Assembly: GCF_022179185.1 (NCBI RefSeq)
Contig: NZ_BPQJ01000004.1
Coordinates: 248,001-312,000 of the forward strand
Direction of reading: 5' to 3'
DNA: 64,000 nucleotides
Source: Methylobacterium frigidaeris
GTDB lineage: Bacteria > Pseudomonadota > Alphaproteobacteria > Rhizobiales > Beijerinckiaceae
Every line of letters starts with the position of its first letter. Position 1 is the first letter of the stretch. The position numbers were made by a program, and so were the translations under genes. Below the pieces are notes generated by a model. The model did no database searches. It was not told the origin of the DNA and saw only the letters and a list, made by a program, of their open reading frames with translations. Shown here piece by piece: positions 53,039 through 62,636 of this stretch.

Positions 53039-54190
53039 ATGACCGGTACCGGCATCGCCGCCATCATCTGCCTCGCCCTGACGGTGATCAACCTCGCGAG
53101 CCTCGCCATCGCGCTCCGCCGCCTCGGCCGGCCCGATCCGGCCTCGGCCGGGCTCAAGGAGACGCCGGTCACGGTGGTACGGCCGGTGTGCGGCCTCGAG
53201 ACCTACAGCGAGGAGACGCTGGGCTCAGGGTTCCGCCTCGCCTATCCGAACTACGAGCTGATCTTCTGCGTCGCCCGCGCCACCGACCCGATCGTGCCCC
53301 TGGTGGAGCGGCTGATCGCGATGCATCCGGGCGTGCCGGCCCGGCTGATCGTCGGCGACGAGCGGGTGAGCGACAACCCGAAGCTCAACAACTGCATCCG
53401 CGGCTGGGACGCGGCGCGCCACGACTGGATCATCCTGGCCGACTCGAACGTCCTGATGCCGCCGGACTACATCCAGCGCCTGCGCGCCGCCTGGCGTCCC
53501 GACACCGGCCTCGTCTGTTCGACGCCGGTCGGCACGCGGCCGGGCAGCGTCTGGGCCGAGGTCGAGTGCGCCTTCCTCAACACCCTGCAGGCGCGCTGGC
53601 AATATGTCGGCGAGGCGTTGGGCCTCGGCTTCGCGCAAGGCAAGAGCATGCTGTGGTACCGCCCGCTGCTGGAGGCGCAAGGCGGCATCCGGGCGCTCGG
53701 CGCCGAGATCGCCGAGGATGCCGCGGCGACCAAGCTGGTGCGGGCGATGGGCCGGCACGTCCACCTCGTCGCCTCGCCCTTCGCCCAGCCGCTCGGGCCG
53801 CGGCGGGCCGCCGAGGTGTGGTTGCGCCAGCTGCGCTGGGCGCGCCTGCGCCGCGTCACCTTCCCGCTGTTCTTCGCCCCCGAGATCGGCACCGGCGCGG
53901 TGATCCCGATGCTGGCGGCCTACCCGGCCGCGGGCGGGGGGCTCGCCGGCCTCGCGGCGATGCTCGGCACGGCGGCCGTCTGGTACGGCGCCGAGTGGCG
54001 GCTCGCCGCCCGCAACGGCTGGCCGCGCTCCTGGCGCTGGCCGCTCGCCTGCCTCGCCCGCGACCTCCTGTTCATCCCGATCTGGCTCGCCGCCTGGGTC
54101 GCCCGCGACATCGTCTGGCGCGGCAATGCCATGGACATCCGCACCAAGCCCACCCGCCTCGGCGCCGACGCCCCGGCGACGGTTCCATAA
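53039..54190 (+). CDS. Ceramide glucosyltransferase-like GT2/GT21 enzyme
   Basis: Membrane glycosyltransferase that would transfer glucose (or similar) to a lipid on the cytoplasmic face. 383 residues from ATG 53039 (MTGTGIAAIICLALTVINLASLAI, N-terminal membrane anchor). GT-A marks of GT21: VVRPVCGLETYSEETLGSGFRLAYPNYELIFCVARATDPIVPLV, DNPKLNNCIRGWDAARHDWIILADSNVLMPPDYI, AFAQGKSMLWYRP-like region, the D3 element EIAEDAAATKLV and the (Q/R)xxRW motif RQLRWARLRR. Two or three C-terminal membrane helices follow. A bacterial ceramide or hopanoid-lipid substrate is likely; no serine palmitoyltransferase or hpn gene is nearby. Confidence 0.88.
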   Translation: MTGTGIAAIICLALTVINLASLAIALRRLGRPDPASAGLKETPVTVVRPVCGLETYSEETLGSGFRLAYPNYELIFCVARATDPIVPLVERLIAMHPGVPARLIVGDERVSDNPKLNNCIRGWDAARHDWIILADSNVLMPPDYIQRLRAAWRPDTGLVCSTPVGTRPGSVWAEVECAFLNTLQARWQYVGEALGLGFAQGKSMLWYRPLLEAQGGIRALGAEIAEDAAATKLVRAMGRHVHLVASPFAQPLGPRRAAEVWLRQLRWARLRRVTFPLFFAPEIGTGAVIPMLAAYPAAGGGLAGLAAMLGTAAVWYGAEWRLAARNGWPRSWRWPLACLARDLLFIPIWLAAWVARDIVWRGNAMDIRTKPTRLGADAPATVP

Positions 54191-54646
54191 CCGCTTGACG
54201 GCGGGCGCGGACGGGATCACGCTCCCCTCCATGCTCTCCCGCATCGGCGGCGAGGGCGACACCGACGGAGGGAGGCATGACGCCACCCATGAGACGGGCC
54301 GCGACGATCGCCCCGGCACCCGTTCGGGCCGAGGCCTAGCGGCAGATCCTGCGAATGACGGGGCGGAGGCGGCCCCACGGGGCGGTGAAGCCACGCGACG
54401 CGTGCGCCTTCCGATGACCGATGAGCCCCGACCTTGGCCGCTTCCGCGCTGCTCTAGGGTAATGCTATGGTTTTGTCTGGCGGCGCTCGGCTGACAATAT
54501 TACATTGATTGATATCGTTTCATCCTCAGCCTTTCTGAGGTTAGGAACGTCTGTTCCGATGCCGGCAAAGCACGGGATCCCTTCTCCCAGACGCGAGAGG
54601 GGAGGTGCGCCCTGCCTTTCTTCGAGCGCCCCACGTGAAAATCGCA
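54191..54646. other. Intergenic region between convergent genes, with AT-rich centre
   Basis: 456 bases without a recognised gene. The AT-rich stretch 54466-54545 stands out. It contains two small perfect hairpins: CCTCAG-CCTTT-CTGAGG (54524-54540) and GGAAC-GTCT-GTTCC (54544-54557). A copy of the CTTCTCCC...GAGAGGGG repeat lies at 54577-54606. A small RNA is possible but nothing proves it. Confidence 0.4.
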
Positions 54647-55042
54647 TCACAGGTCCGGCGCCGTCCAGATCCGCGTCAGGCGTGCCAGGCGCACCAGGGC
54701 GTTCTGGAAGCGCTCGGAGGTGTCCTCGACCCGCGCGTGGATCCCGAGCGCGCTCAGGCTGACGACGCGGGCCTCGACCTCGCCGATCGAGGCCGCTTCG
54801 ACCCGGATCGTGGTGCCTGGGACGAGCAGGGCCGCCGCCACCGGCGCCAGCAGCAGGCCGCCGCGGCTCAGGTTCAGGATCTCGGTGCGGTAGCTCCGGC
54901 CGCCATGGCGCAGCCGCGCCGACAGGGTGACGGGCAAGCGCAGGTCGCGCCGCCGCTCGCTGCCGAACCGCGCCTCGGCCGCCACGGCCGTCGACGCCGC
55001 GGAAGTCGAACCGATCTGTGGCGTGGTGGACGTAACGTTCAT
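54647..55042 (-). CDS. PilZ domain protein (probable c-di-GMP receptor)
   Basis: 131 residues. The PilZ signature is visible: RRRDLRLPVTLSARLRH provides RxxxR, and TEILNLSRGGLLLAPVAAALLVPGTTIRVEA gives the D/NxSxxG element in the form NLSRGG (Asn replaces the usual Asp). Such proteins transmit c-di-GMP levels to motility or exopolysaccharide machinery. It is divergent from the hybrid kinase and next to the broken cellulose operon, a sensible setting for c-di-GMP control. Binding affinity may be reduced by the Asn substitution. Confidence 0.82.
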   Translation of the reverse strand: MNVTSTTPQIGSTSAASTAVAAEARFGSERRRDLRLPVTLSARLRHGGRSYRTEILNLSRGGLLLAPVAAALLVPGTTIRVEAASIGEVEARVVSLSALGIHARVEDTSERFQNALVRLARLTRIWTAPDL

Positions 55043-55229
55043 GCCGGTTCTGATCGCAGCGATAGGTTAATCCTCGTTTAATGAATTCATAGTTAACTGT
55101 CTTCCGACACGTTTTCGTTCTTTCCCCGAGACCGCCCCGCCATGACGATGGGTCCCGATACAGGTCCGCACCCGGTGGTCCCCCGGGCGCGGACGAGGGC
55201 GGTGCGCGGCGCGATGCCGGACGATCGGG

Positions 55230-58034
55230 ATGGGGCGTGACACGATGGGACGTGACAGCGTGAGCCGCGAGGCGCGCGGCTGGCGCGCCGTCTTCGCCCG
55301 CCTGTTCGGACGCGGGGCGGCGGGGCGGCTGCTCGCCGGCTGCCCGGACCTCCTCGCCGGGATCGACGGCGCCGGCCGGCTCGTCTCCGCCTCGCCGGCG
55401 AGCCGGGCGCTGACGGGCCGCCCGCCCGAAACCCTCAAGGGTCTCACCCTGGCGGAGCTGGTGCATCCTGAGGACCGCGCCGGCGTGGCGGCCCTGCTCG
55501 CCGGCGGCGGCGCCCTGGTGCATCGTCTGTCCCATGCCGACGGGCGCTGGATCTGGGTCGAGACCCGCCTGTCTGCGCAAGGACCGCCTTACGTCGCGGC
55601 GATCCGCGACGCGGCGTCGCGCCCGGACACGGAAGCCTCGCTCCGCGCGAGCCGGGCGCATTACCGCGCCCTCGCCGACACGCTGCCCCAGCTCGTCTGG
55701 ATGGAGCGCACCGACACCGGCGACACGGTCTACGCTAACCCGGCCTTCGAGCGCTATTTCGGCGCGATCGGGCCGGGCCGAGCGGCGCGGCAGGACCGCT
55801 ACCACCCGGACGACCGGCCGCGGATCGACGCGGCCCTGGCGCAAGGGGCTCTGGCAGAGGGCGGCAGCGGCGAGGCGCAGGGCCGCCTGCGCGACCGCGA
55901 CGGCGCCTATCGCTGGCACCAGCTCTCCTTCCAGCCCCTGCGCAAGGACGACGCGCTCCTCGGCTGGCTCGGCTCGGCTCTCGACATCGACGAGATCCTG
56001 GCCGCCCGCAAGGCGCTGGAGGAGACCGGCGACCTCCTGCGCCTCGCCCAGGACGCCGCGGGCGCGGGCCTGTTCGACCTCGACCTCGTCACCCGCGAGG
56101 TGACGCTGGCGCCCGAGAGCGCGCGGCTGCACGGGTTCCCCGGCGACCGGCTGGCGGTGATCGGGCTCGGCGCCTGGCTGCGGCGGCTGGTGCCGCAGGA
56201 CCGCAAGCCGGCGCTCGCGGCCCTGCGCGGCGCGATCGCCGGCGGGGGCACCTTCGACGCCGCCTTCCGGGTCCAGCAGCCCGGTGGCCAGCGCTGGATC
56301 CAGGCGATCGGCCGGCTCTGCCGCGACCGGGACGGCCGGGCCCTGCGGGTGACCGGCCTGAACCTCGACATCTCGGCCCGCAAGGACGCCGAGGCCGGGC
56401 TCGTCGCCGCCAAGGCCGCCGCCGAGGCTGCCAAGGCCGCCGCCGAGGCTGCCAAGGCCGCCGCCGAAGCCGCCAAGGCCGCGGCCGAGCGGGCGAACGC
56501 CGCCAAGACCGATTTCCTCTCGGCGATGAGCCACGAGATCCGCACGCCGTTGAACGCCGTCATCGGCTTCACCGGCCTCCTGGCGCAGGCGGATGGCCTG
56601 GAGCCGGAGCTGCGGCGCTATGCCGGCCTCGCCCGCACCTCGGCCGGCGGGCTGCTCACGCTCGTCAACGACATCCTCGACTTCTCCTCGGTCGAGGCCG
56701 GGGCGGTGAGCCTGCGCCGGGAGCCGTTCGCGATCGAGGCCCTGGCGGAGAGCTGCCTCGGGGTGGTCGGTGCCGCGGCCGCCGAGAAGACCCTCGCGGT
56801 GACGAGCGCCATCGACGCGAGCCTGCCGCGCCACCTTGTCGGCGACGAGGCGCGCCTGCGCCAGATCCTCCTCAACCTCCTCAACAACGCGGTGAAGTTC
56901 ACCCCCCGCGGTACTGTCGCCCTCTCCTTACGCCACGAGGGCAGCGGCCCGGCCGGGGAGCGGATCCGCTTGTCCGTCGTCGATACCGGCATCGGCATCG
57001 CGCCGGACAAGCAGGACCGGCTGTTCGAGCGCTTCTTGCAGGTCGACAGCTCGATCCGGCGCGATTACGGCGGTACCGGTCTCGGGCTGGCCATCAGCCG
57101 CCGCCTCGTCGAGGCGATGGGCGGCGAGATCGGGGTGATCTCGCAGGCCGGCCGCGGCGCGACCTTCTGGTTCACCCTGACCCTGCCCCGGGCCGAGGAC
57201 CAGGCGCTGCCGGAGGCCCGCGCCGCCGTGGCCCCGGGGCGCCCCGGCCGCATCCTCCTCGTCGAGGACATCGAGGTGAACCGCGAGCTGGCCTGCCTGA
57301 TGCTGCGCAAGGCCGGCCACAGCGTCGACGTCGCCACCGACGGATTCCAGGCGGTGCGGGCGGTCGAGGCCGGGGTCTACGACCTCGTCCTGATGGACGT
57401 GCAGATGCCGGGCCTCGACGGCACCATGGCGACCCGGCTGATCCGCTGCCTGCCCGGCGCGGCCGGGCGGGTGCCGGTGATCGCCATGACCGCCAACGTG
57501 CTGCCGGACCAGGTCCAGTCGTTTCGCGACGCCGGGATGGACGACCACCTCGGCAAACCCTTTACCCCGGCCGAGCTCACTGCCCGGCTCGCCCGCTGGC
57601 TCGATCGCGACTTGTCTCATGGCGACCTGCCCGAGGAGGACGAGCCCGCTCTGCTGGACCAGGCGCTCTACGACGGGGTGCGCGCCTACCTGCCGCCGGA
57701 GGCGGTCCGCCGTCTCCTCGGCCACCTCGCCGAGCAGGTCACCGGGGCGCTCACGGGGGAGGGGACAGAGGCCGCCGAGCGGACGCGGCTGCGCTTCGAG
57801 GCGCACGGCCTCGTCTCGGCGGCCGGCATGCTCGGCTTCGCGTCCCTCTCCCGGGCCTGCGCCGAGCTGGAATCCTGCTCCGAGGACGAGGTCGCGCGCG
57901 ATCGTACCGCCTTCGGGATGGCACTCGCCCGGGCCCGCGCCCGCTGCACTGCGGCGGCGCTCGAGACCCGCCGCCTGATCGCGGGGCTGGAGGCGGCTCC
58001 CACGATAGCGGCCGGTCTTGGCCGGACGGCCTAA
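55230..58034 (+). CDS. Hybrid sensor histidine kinase with PAS, receiver and Hpt domains
   Basis: 934 residues, no membrane segment. Three PAS-like domains (about 40-130, 145-255 with LPQLVWMERTDTGDTVYANPAFERYF, 265-385), a heptad-repeat helix (about 394-425), HisKA with AMSHEIRTPLNAVIGFTGLL, HATPase with LLNNAVKFTPRGTVAL, DTGIGIAPDKQDRLFERF and GGTGLGLAISRRLVEAMGG, a receiver with acceptor Asp in YDLVLMDVQMPGLDG and HLGKPFTPAEL, and a C-terminal Hpt domain with His in RFEAHGLVSAAGMLGFASLSRACAELE. A complete phosphorelay in one chain. ATG 55245 is an alternative start in a small repeat. Intact beside the decayed bcs operon. Confidence 0.93.
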   Translation: MGRDTMGRDSVSREARGWRAVFARLFGRGAAGRLLAGCPDLLAGIDGAGRLVSASPASRALTGRPPETLKGLTLAELVHPEDRAGVAALLAGGGALVHRLSHADGRWIWVETRLSAQGPPYVAAIRDAASRPDTEASLRASRAHYRALADTLPQLVWMERTDTGDTVYANPAFERYFGAIGPGRAARQDRYHPDDRPRIDAALAQGALAEGGSGEAQGRLRDRDGAYRWHQLSFQPLRKDDALLGWLGSALDIDEILAARKALEETGDLLRLAQDAAGAGLFDLDLVTREVTLAPESARLHGFPGDRLAVIGLGAWLRRLVPQDRKPALAALRGAIAGGGTFDAAFRVQQPGGQRWIQAIGRLCRDRDGRALRVTGLNLDISARKDAEAGLVAAKAAAEAAKAAAEAAKAAAEAAKAAAERANAAKTDFLSAMSHEIRTPLNAVIGFTGLLAQADGLEPELRRYAGLARTSAGGLLTLVNDILDFSSVEAGAVSLRREPFAIEALAESCLGVVGAAAAEKTLAVTSAIDASLPRHLVGDEARLRQILLNLLNNAVKFTPRGTVALSLRHEGSGPAGERIRLSVVDTGIGIAPDKQDRLFERFLQVDSSIRRDYGGTGLGLAISRRLVEAMGGEIGVISQAGRGATFWFTLTLPRAEDQALPEARAAVAPGRPGRILLVEDIEVNRELACLMLRKAGHSVDVATDGFQAVRAVEAGVYDLVLMDVQMPGLDGTMATRLIRCLPGAAGRVPVIAMTANVLPDQVQSFRDAGMDDHLGKPFTPAELTARLARWLDRDLSHGDLPEEDEPALLDQALYDGVRAYLPPEAVRRLLGHLAEQVTGALTGEGTEAAERTRLRFEAHGLVSAAGMLGFASLSRACAELESCSEDEVARDRTAFGMALARARARCTAAALETRRLIAGLEAAPTIAAGLGRTA
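56409..56492 (+). repeat. Four 21-bp tandem repeats coding a heptad coiled coil
   Basis: Units GCCAAGGCCGCCGCCGAGGC(T) at 56409, 56430, 56451 and 56472; the last two carry silent or near-silent changes. Each codes seven residues (AKAAAEA), one heptad, so gain or loss of units keeps coiled-coil register between PAS and HisKA. Confidence 0.92.
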
Positions 58035-58042
58035 TACCGCCG

Positions 58043-58070
58043 CGCCTTCGAACGGACTCGTTCGGAGGCG
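58043..58070 (+). terminator. Hairpin after the hybrid kinase gene
   Basis: 12-base arms CGCCTTCGAACG and CGTTCGGAGGCG (11 of 12 paired) around GACT, 9 bases past the kinase stop. No T-run. Core shared with the hairpin at 30510-30533. Further inverted GCAAGGC/GCCTTGC copies follow at 58070-58142. Confidence 0.65.
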
Positions 58071-58149
58071 CAAGGCAAGCCCGAACGGGCGCCGGCGCTG
58101 ATGCGCCGGACGCCTTGCCATCGACGTGTCGATCGCAAGGCGCGAGGGT

Positions 58150-58690
58150 ATAAGGTGCGGGTTCAACCTGGTGATCGCCGGCGTGGCGCTCGGCGTCGCG
58201 GCCGAGCGGCGCCAGGAGGAGCGCGTGCCCAGCCTGCCGGCCGGCCGGCGCTGGCGGTGATCGGATCCGGGCAGGAGGCGGTGCGAGGGCCGGTCCAAGT
58301 GCCGGTCCAAGTGCCGGTGGTCGTCGAGCGGATGAGCACCGAGGCCGCGACCCTGCGCCTGCGCCGAAGCGATGGCGGGTCCTGGCCGGCGATGCCGGAG
58401 GGCGGCGTCCTCCAGGCCGCCGCCGGACCGCCCCTGCGCTTCACCCTGCGGGCGGCGCCGGCGCCCGACCTGCGCGTCGTCGCCTTCGCGCCCCTGGCGC
58501 CAGCCCAGTACCACACGGTGGCGGGCCTGATGTACGGCGATGCCGGTGCCCTGCGCGGCTTCCTGAAAGGACGCCGGCGCCACCGCGATCTCCTCACCGG
58601 TACCCTCCGCTTCCTCGCCTGGGGCATCGCCGAGCCGATGCGGGCCCTGTCCTATCTCGGCAGGCCGCGCCCCGATCCGCGCCGCCGGCC
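58150..58690 (+). pseudogene. bcsA: Cellulose synthase catalytic subunit gene bcsA, 3' remnant with frameshift
   Basis: Only the C-terminal end of BcsA remains. One frame reads FNLVIAGVALGVAAERRQEERVPSLPAGRRW (last transmembrane helix and the RxxxR lead of PilZ) and stops at 58260; another continues with VPVVVERMSTEAATLRLRR (PilZ core) and the diagnostic C-terminus YHTVAGLMYGDAGALRGFLKGRRRHRDLLTGTLRFLAWG. The whole glycosyltransferase domain (D, D, QxxRW) is missing, replaced directly by the kinase terminator region. At least one frameshift at about 58250. A 12-bp tandem repeat (CCGGTCCAAGTG twice) lies at about 58293-58316. Confidence 0.8.
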
Positions 58691-60215
58691 TTGCCCGCGC
58701 CCGTGCCGCAGGCGGTGCCGCTGGTGGCCGAGAGACCGGCCGAGAGACCGGAAGTGGCCGCTTTGACGCGCGTCCCGGTCGCCGAGCCGGCCCCGCAGGT
58801 GCTTCTCGCCGACGAGATCGCCCGCGAGCGCTCGGGTCCAGCACCCGCGCTCGCCGCTGCTTTGCCTGCGCCGGCCGTCCCCGTCGCGGCGCCTCCGGTG
58901 CATGCGCCTGCGGCGGTCGGGCCAGAGCCGCATCCCGCCGCCACAATCCCGGTCCCGGCGCCTGTCCCGGCGTCGGCCCCCGATCCGGCCGCGCCTTCGT
59001 CTGAGGCTCCCGTGGACGCGGCCGTCTGGCGGACCGCCATCGCCGGCCTCCCCGCCGCGCCCGACCTCTCCGATCTCGCCGCCGTTCGGCCGGGGTCCGA
59101 GGGCGCCGTGCCGATCCGCCCGATCCAGACCGGCGAGCGCCTGTCGGAGCGCCCCGTCGAGGGTCTCATCGCCGGTGCCCAGGCCCTGGCCCTCGCTGGC
59201 CGGTTCGGCCAGCCCGCCGTGTCCTTCGCGCCGACGCCCGAATCCGGCGACGGCATCGCCCTGGCCGTGGCCCCGGCGGCCGATCTCGCCCGTAGCCTCG
59301 ACATTGCGTCCCTCGGCCCCGTCACCGGCCCGCGTCTCGCCCTTCTGCCGGGCATGGCCGGGCGCCGCCCGGTGGTCGTGGTCACGGGGGCTGGCGAGGC
59401 CGACGTGACGGCGGCCCTGGCGCAGCTCGGCGAACTGGCCGCGCTGCCGCCGCAGGGCAGCCCGGAGGGCTTGGCGGTCCTTCGGGACGTGGGTGGCCGG
59501 CGGATCACCGGCGGCGAGAGCCTGACCCTGGCCGATCTCGGGCTCACCGATGCGGCGATCGGCGGGCGGACCCACCAGCTCACCCTCGATCTGGCTCTGC
59601 CGCACGACCTCCTGGCGGCGGATTACGCCAAGATCGCCCTCGACCTCGACGCGACCTACCCGGCCGGCCTCGCGCCCGGCGCGCAGGTCAGCGTGTCGAT
59701 CAACGGCGAGGCGGCGGGCAGCGTCCCCCTCGGCAAGGCCGGGGGCGAGAGCTTGCGCCGGCGCACGGTGTGCCTGCCGCTGCGCCCGGGCCTCAACCGC
59801 ATCACCCTGCTCGCCGAGCTGCCGCGGGCCGACGACCGCGCCTGTGCGGCGCCGGCCGGGGCGCGCCTGACCTTGCGCGCCAGCACCCGCCTGACCATCC
59901 CCGACCTGGCCCGGATCGCGCGCCAGCCGGATCTCGCCGCCACCGCCGCAGCGGGTTTCCCGTACCGGGCGGGGGCGGAGGGCCGCGCGCCGACCTTGTC
60001 CGTGCCCGCCCCCAACCGCGACACCATGGCGGCCGCCGCCACCCTGGCGACGCGGCTGGGCCTCGCCGCGGGCCGGCCGATCCCCTTCGCCTTCGCGGCC
60101 GGGCGCAGCGACGTGGTCGGGCCGACCGTGGTGGTGGCGGCCCTGCGCAGTCCCGACGCGCCGCTCCTGAAGGCCGCCGGCCTCGAGCCGCAGGCCCTGC
60201 GCGATGCCTGGACGC
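58691..60215 (+). pseudogene. bcsB: Cellulose synthase regulatory subunit gene bcsB, 3' truncated
   Basis: In frame from 58691: Pro/Ala-rich lead, then BcsB carbohydrate-binding modules: ESLTLADLGLTDAAIGGRTHQLTLDLALPHDLLAADYAKIALDLDATYPAGLAPGAQVSVSINGEAAGSVPLGK and RTVCLPLRPGLNRITLLAELP, followed by an FD1-like region with NRDTMAAAATLATRLGLAAGRPIPFAFAAG. The last third of the family (second modules and the C-terminal membrane anchor) is absent; the frame runs into bcsZ sequence. No signal peptide or separate start is seen before the Pro-rich lead and the bcsA remnant reads into this region, suggesting an ancestral BcsA-BcsB fusion as in acetic acid bacteria. Confidence 0.8.
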
Positions 60216-60989
60216 GACGCGCCGGCCGGCCCCCCGGCGCCGGAGGCGAGCCCGGCCGTCCGCCGCCAGCTCCTCGCCTGGCGCTGGGAGCCCGACCGGC
60301 GCCCCGCCGTCGCCGACATGAACGACGCCGCCGACGGCGACCTCCTGGTCGCCTGGGCGCTGGCCGAGGCGGTGGCGCTGTGGAACGACCCCTCGCACCG
60401 GGTCGCCGGCCGGGGCATTGCGATCGAGCTCGGGCGCAAGCTGATCCTGCCGCGGGCCGCCCACGGGCCGCTGCTGCTGCCCGGCGTGGCGGGGTCCGCC
60501 GCCGAGGACCGCGCCGGCGGCCCGGTGGTCAACCTGTCCTACTGGGTCTTCCCGGCCTTCGACCGGATGCCGCTCCTCGCCCCGAAATTCGACGGGACGG
60601 GCTCGACCGCAGCGGCCGCCGGCTGATCCGCGCCGCCCGGTTCGGGTCCGCGCGCCTGCCGAGCGAGTGGGTCTCCCTCGCGGAGGCCGCGCCGAGGCCC
60701 GCCGACGGGTTCGCCCCCGACTTCGCCTACAATGCCTGCGCATCCCGCTCTACCTCGCCGTGGCGGGGACGACCGATACCGAGCTCTACGCGCCATTCCT
60801 GAGCCTCTGGCCCCGGACCGATGCCGGCAACCTCCCCCTCGTCGACACGGCGAGCGGCAAGGTCACCGCCCGCCTCACCGAATCCGGCTACGGCGCCGTC
60901 CCGGCGCTTGCCGCCTGCGCCGCCCGCGGCACGCCGTTCCCGCCCTCGCCGCGCTCAAGACGAGGTATCCCGCATGCGCCCCGCGCTGA
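60216..60989 (+). pseudogene. bcsZ: Glycosyl hydrolase family 8 (cellulase) gene bcsZ, truncated and frameshifted
   Basis: Recognisable GH8 blocks occur in four different frames: LLAWRWEPDRRPAVADMNDAADGDLLVAWALAEA and VVNLSYWVFPAFDRMPLLAPKFD (to 60593), then RLIRAARFGSARLPSEWVSLAEA and FAPDFAYNA (to about 60738), then RIPLYLAVAGTTDTELYAPFLSLWPR and GYGAVPALAACAARGTPFP (to about 60945), then ALKTRYPACAPR and stop at 60989. The N-terminal part with the catalytic acid Glu is deleted at the join to bcsB. Three single-base shifts plus the deletion join. Ends overlapping the next gene start by 16 bases, as intact operons do. Confidence 0.82.
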
Positions 60990-62636
60990 TCCTCGCCCTT
61001 GAACTCGCCTTGAGCCTCGCCGGAGCGGCGGCCGCGGCCGAGACGCGGCCCGACGAGACGGCCGCTCCGCTACTACGCATCCCAGCGCCAGCCCGAGCGG
61101 GTCGCGGCCGAGGCCGAGCGCCTGTCGCGTCGCTTCCCGGGCTGGACGCCCCCCGCCGACCTCTGGACTGCCGAGCCAGGGGCGGAAGACGAGGAGGGCT
61201 TCTGGGATCTCTTCCATGCCGGCCGCCTCGACGCCCTGCACAAGGCGCTGACTGATCGCGCCCGGACCGAGCCGGGCTGGAAGCCTTCCGGCGCCTTCGC
61301 CGGCGCGCTCGCCCGCCGCCAGATGCGCGACGAGGTGCGGGCGCTCGCCAAGGCCGGCCGCTGGTCCGACCTCGCGGGCCTCGCCGACCGGCGCCGGCCG
61401 GAGATCGAGGCGGCCGAGGCGGAGGTGGCTTGGAGCATCGCCGAGGCGCTCGTCCGCACCGACCGGGTGCCGGAGGCGATCGCGCTCTTCTCCCGGGGGC
61501 TCGCCGCCCCGCGCGCGAGCGCCGACGAGCGCCGGGCCGGCCTCCTGCGGGCGCTGCCGCTGCTGCCGATGGCCGAGATCGACCGCCTCTGCGCGGCGAT
61601 CCCGGGCGGCGACCTCGCGTCGATCCGCATCGACCTCATCCGTGCCCGCCTCAGCGCGGTCTTGCACGGCGAGGCCGGGCAGGCGGTGGCGCCCGCCGAC
61701 CTCGCCGCCTTCCAGGCCTATGCGGAGGCGGCGCCCGATCCCAACCAGGCGGCGCTCGTGGCCAGGTACGCCTTCAAGCGCAGCGACCTGCCGGAGGCCC
61801 TGTCCTGGTTCAAGCGCGCCGTCGCCCGGGGCGGCGACGCGATGGTGGCGCACGGCCTGGCTCATACCCTGCTGCGCATCGGACTGCGCCGGGAGGCCGA
61901 GGACGTGGCCTATGCCTGGCGCGAGCCGCTGGTGAACAACGCGCTCCTGTTCATCGACATCCTGGAGCGGGACCTGACCCGGGCCGTGCCTCCGGCGATC
62001 GAGCCCGAGCGCCTGCGCCGTTACGCCGAAATGACCGCCGCCACCGCCTCCGGCGAGGGCGCGCAGGCGCTCGCCTAGTACGCCACCAACACCTGCCGGT
62101 TCGACGCGGCGCTCGCCTGGTTACGCCGCGCCGTGGCGTGGTTTCCGAAGGAGGCCACGGTCTACGGCTACGCCCTGGCGCTGCAGCGGGCGGGCCAGCA
62201 GCGCGCCTTCGTGGCGGTCGTCAACCGCTACGACGGGCTGTTTCCGCGGGTGGTCGGCTTGCTCTTCGCCCCTCGCTCCGACGCTCCGGCATCCCGTCCG
62301 GCGGAGCCGTTCGCCCGCAGCGCCTATCTCGACCTCGCGCCCCGCTCCGACCCTGGCTTCAAAGCCGATGCGCACGGCCGCGTGCTACAGCCCGACGCCC
62401 TTGAGGCCCCGGCCGCGCCGCTCGTGCGCCGCAGCGACTTCCCGGTCGCGGTGACACCGGACAATGACCTGCTCGCCGCGCCCACCGGCAGCCCGTTCGC
62501 GACCGTCGCCCTCGCGCCGGCGCGTCCCACCGGCCGCCTGCCCCCTGGCGCCGCGATCCTGCCGCCCGAGGCCACCCGCGGCCGGCCCCGCGTCCATGAC
62601 AGACTGCCTCTCGTATTCGCCCGAGCGGAGTACCCG
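60974..62636 (+). pseudogene. Exported TPR-like cellulose operon gene, frameshift and nonsense
   Basis: ATG 60974 gives a signal peptide (MRPALILALELALSLAGAAAAAE). About 30 codons later the frame is lost; from 61065 another frame continues the natural protein: LRYYASQRQPERVAAEAERLSRRFPGWTPPADLW, helical repeats such as EVRALAKAGRWSDLAGLADRRRPEIEAAEAEVAWSIAEAL and ALVARYAFKRSDLPEALSWFKRAVARGGDAMVAHGLA. A TAG at 62076-62078 interrupts it; the same frame goes on with YATNTCRFDAALAWLRRAVAWFPKEATVYGYALALQRAG, so TAG probably replaces TGG (Trp). No stop separates it from the response regulator, another sign of decay. Likely the alphaproteobacterial cellulose-operon TPR protein. Confidence 0.78.

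Noticed and set aside
55060..55100. ATGAATTCAT dyad as a specific operator between PilZ and hybrid kinase genes
   Set aside because: Short palindrome in AT-rich promoter DNA, no second copy; may be chance.
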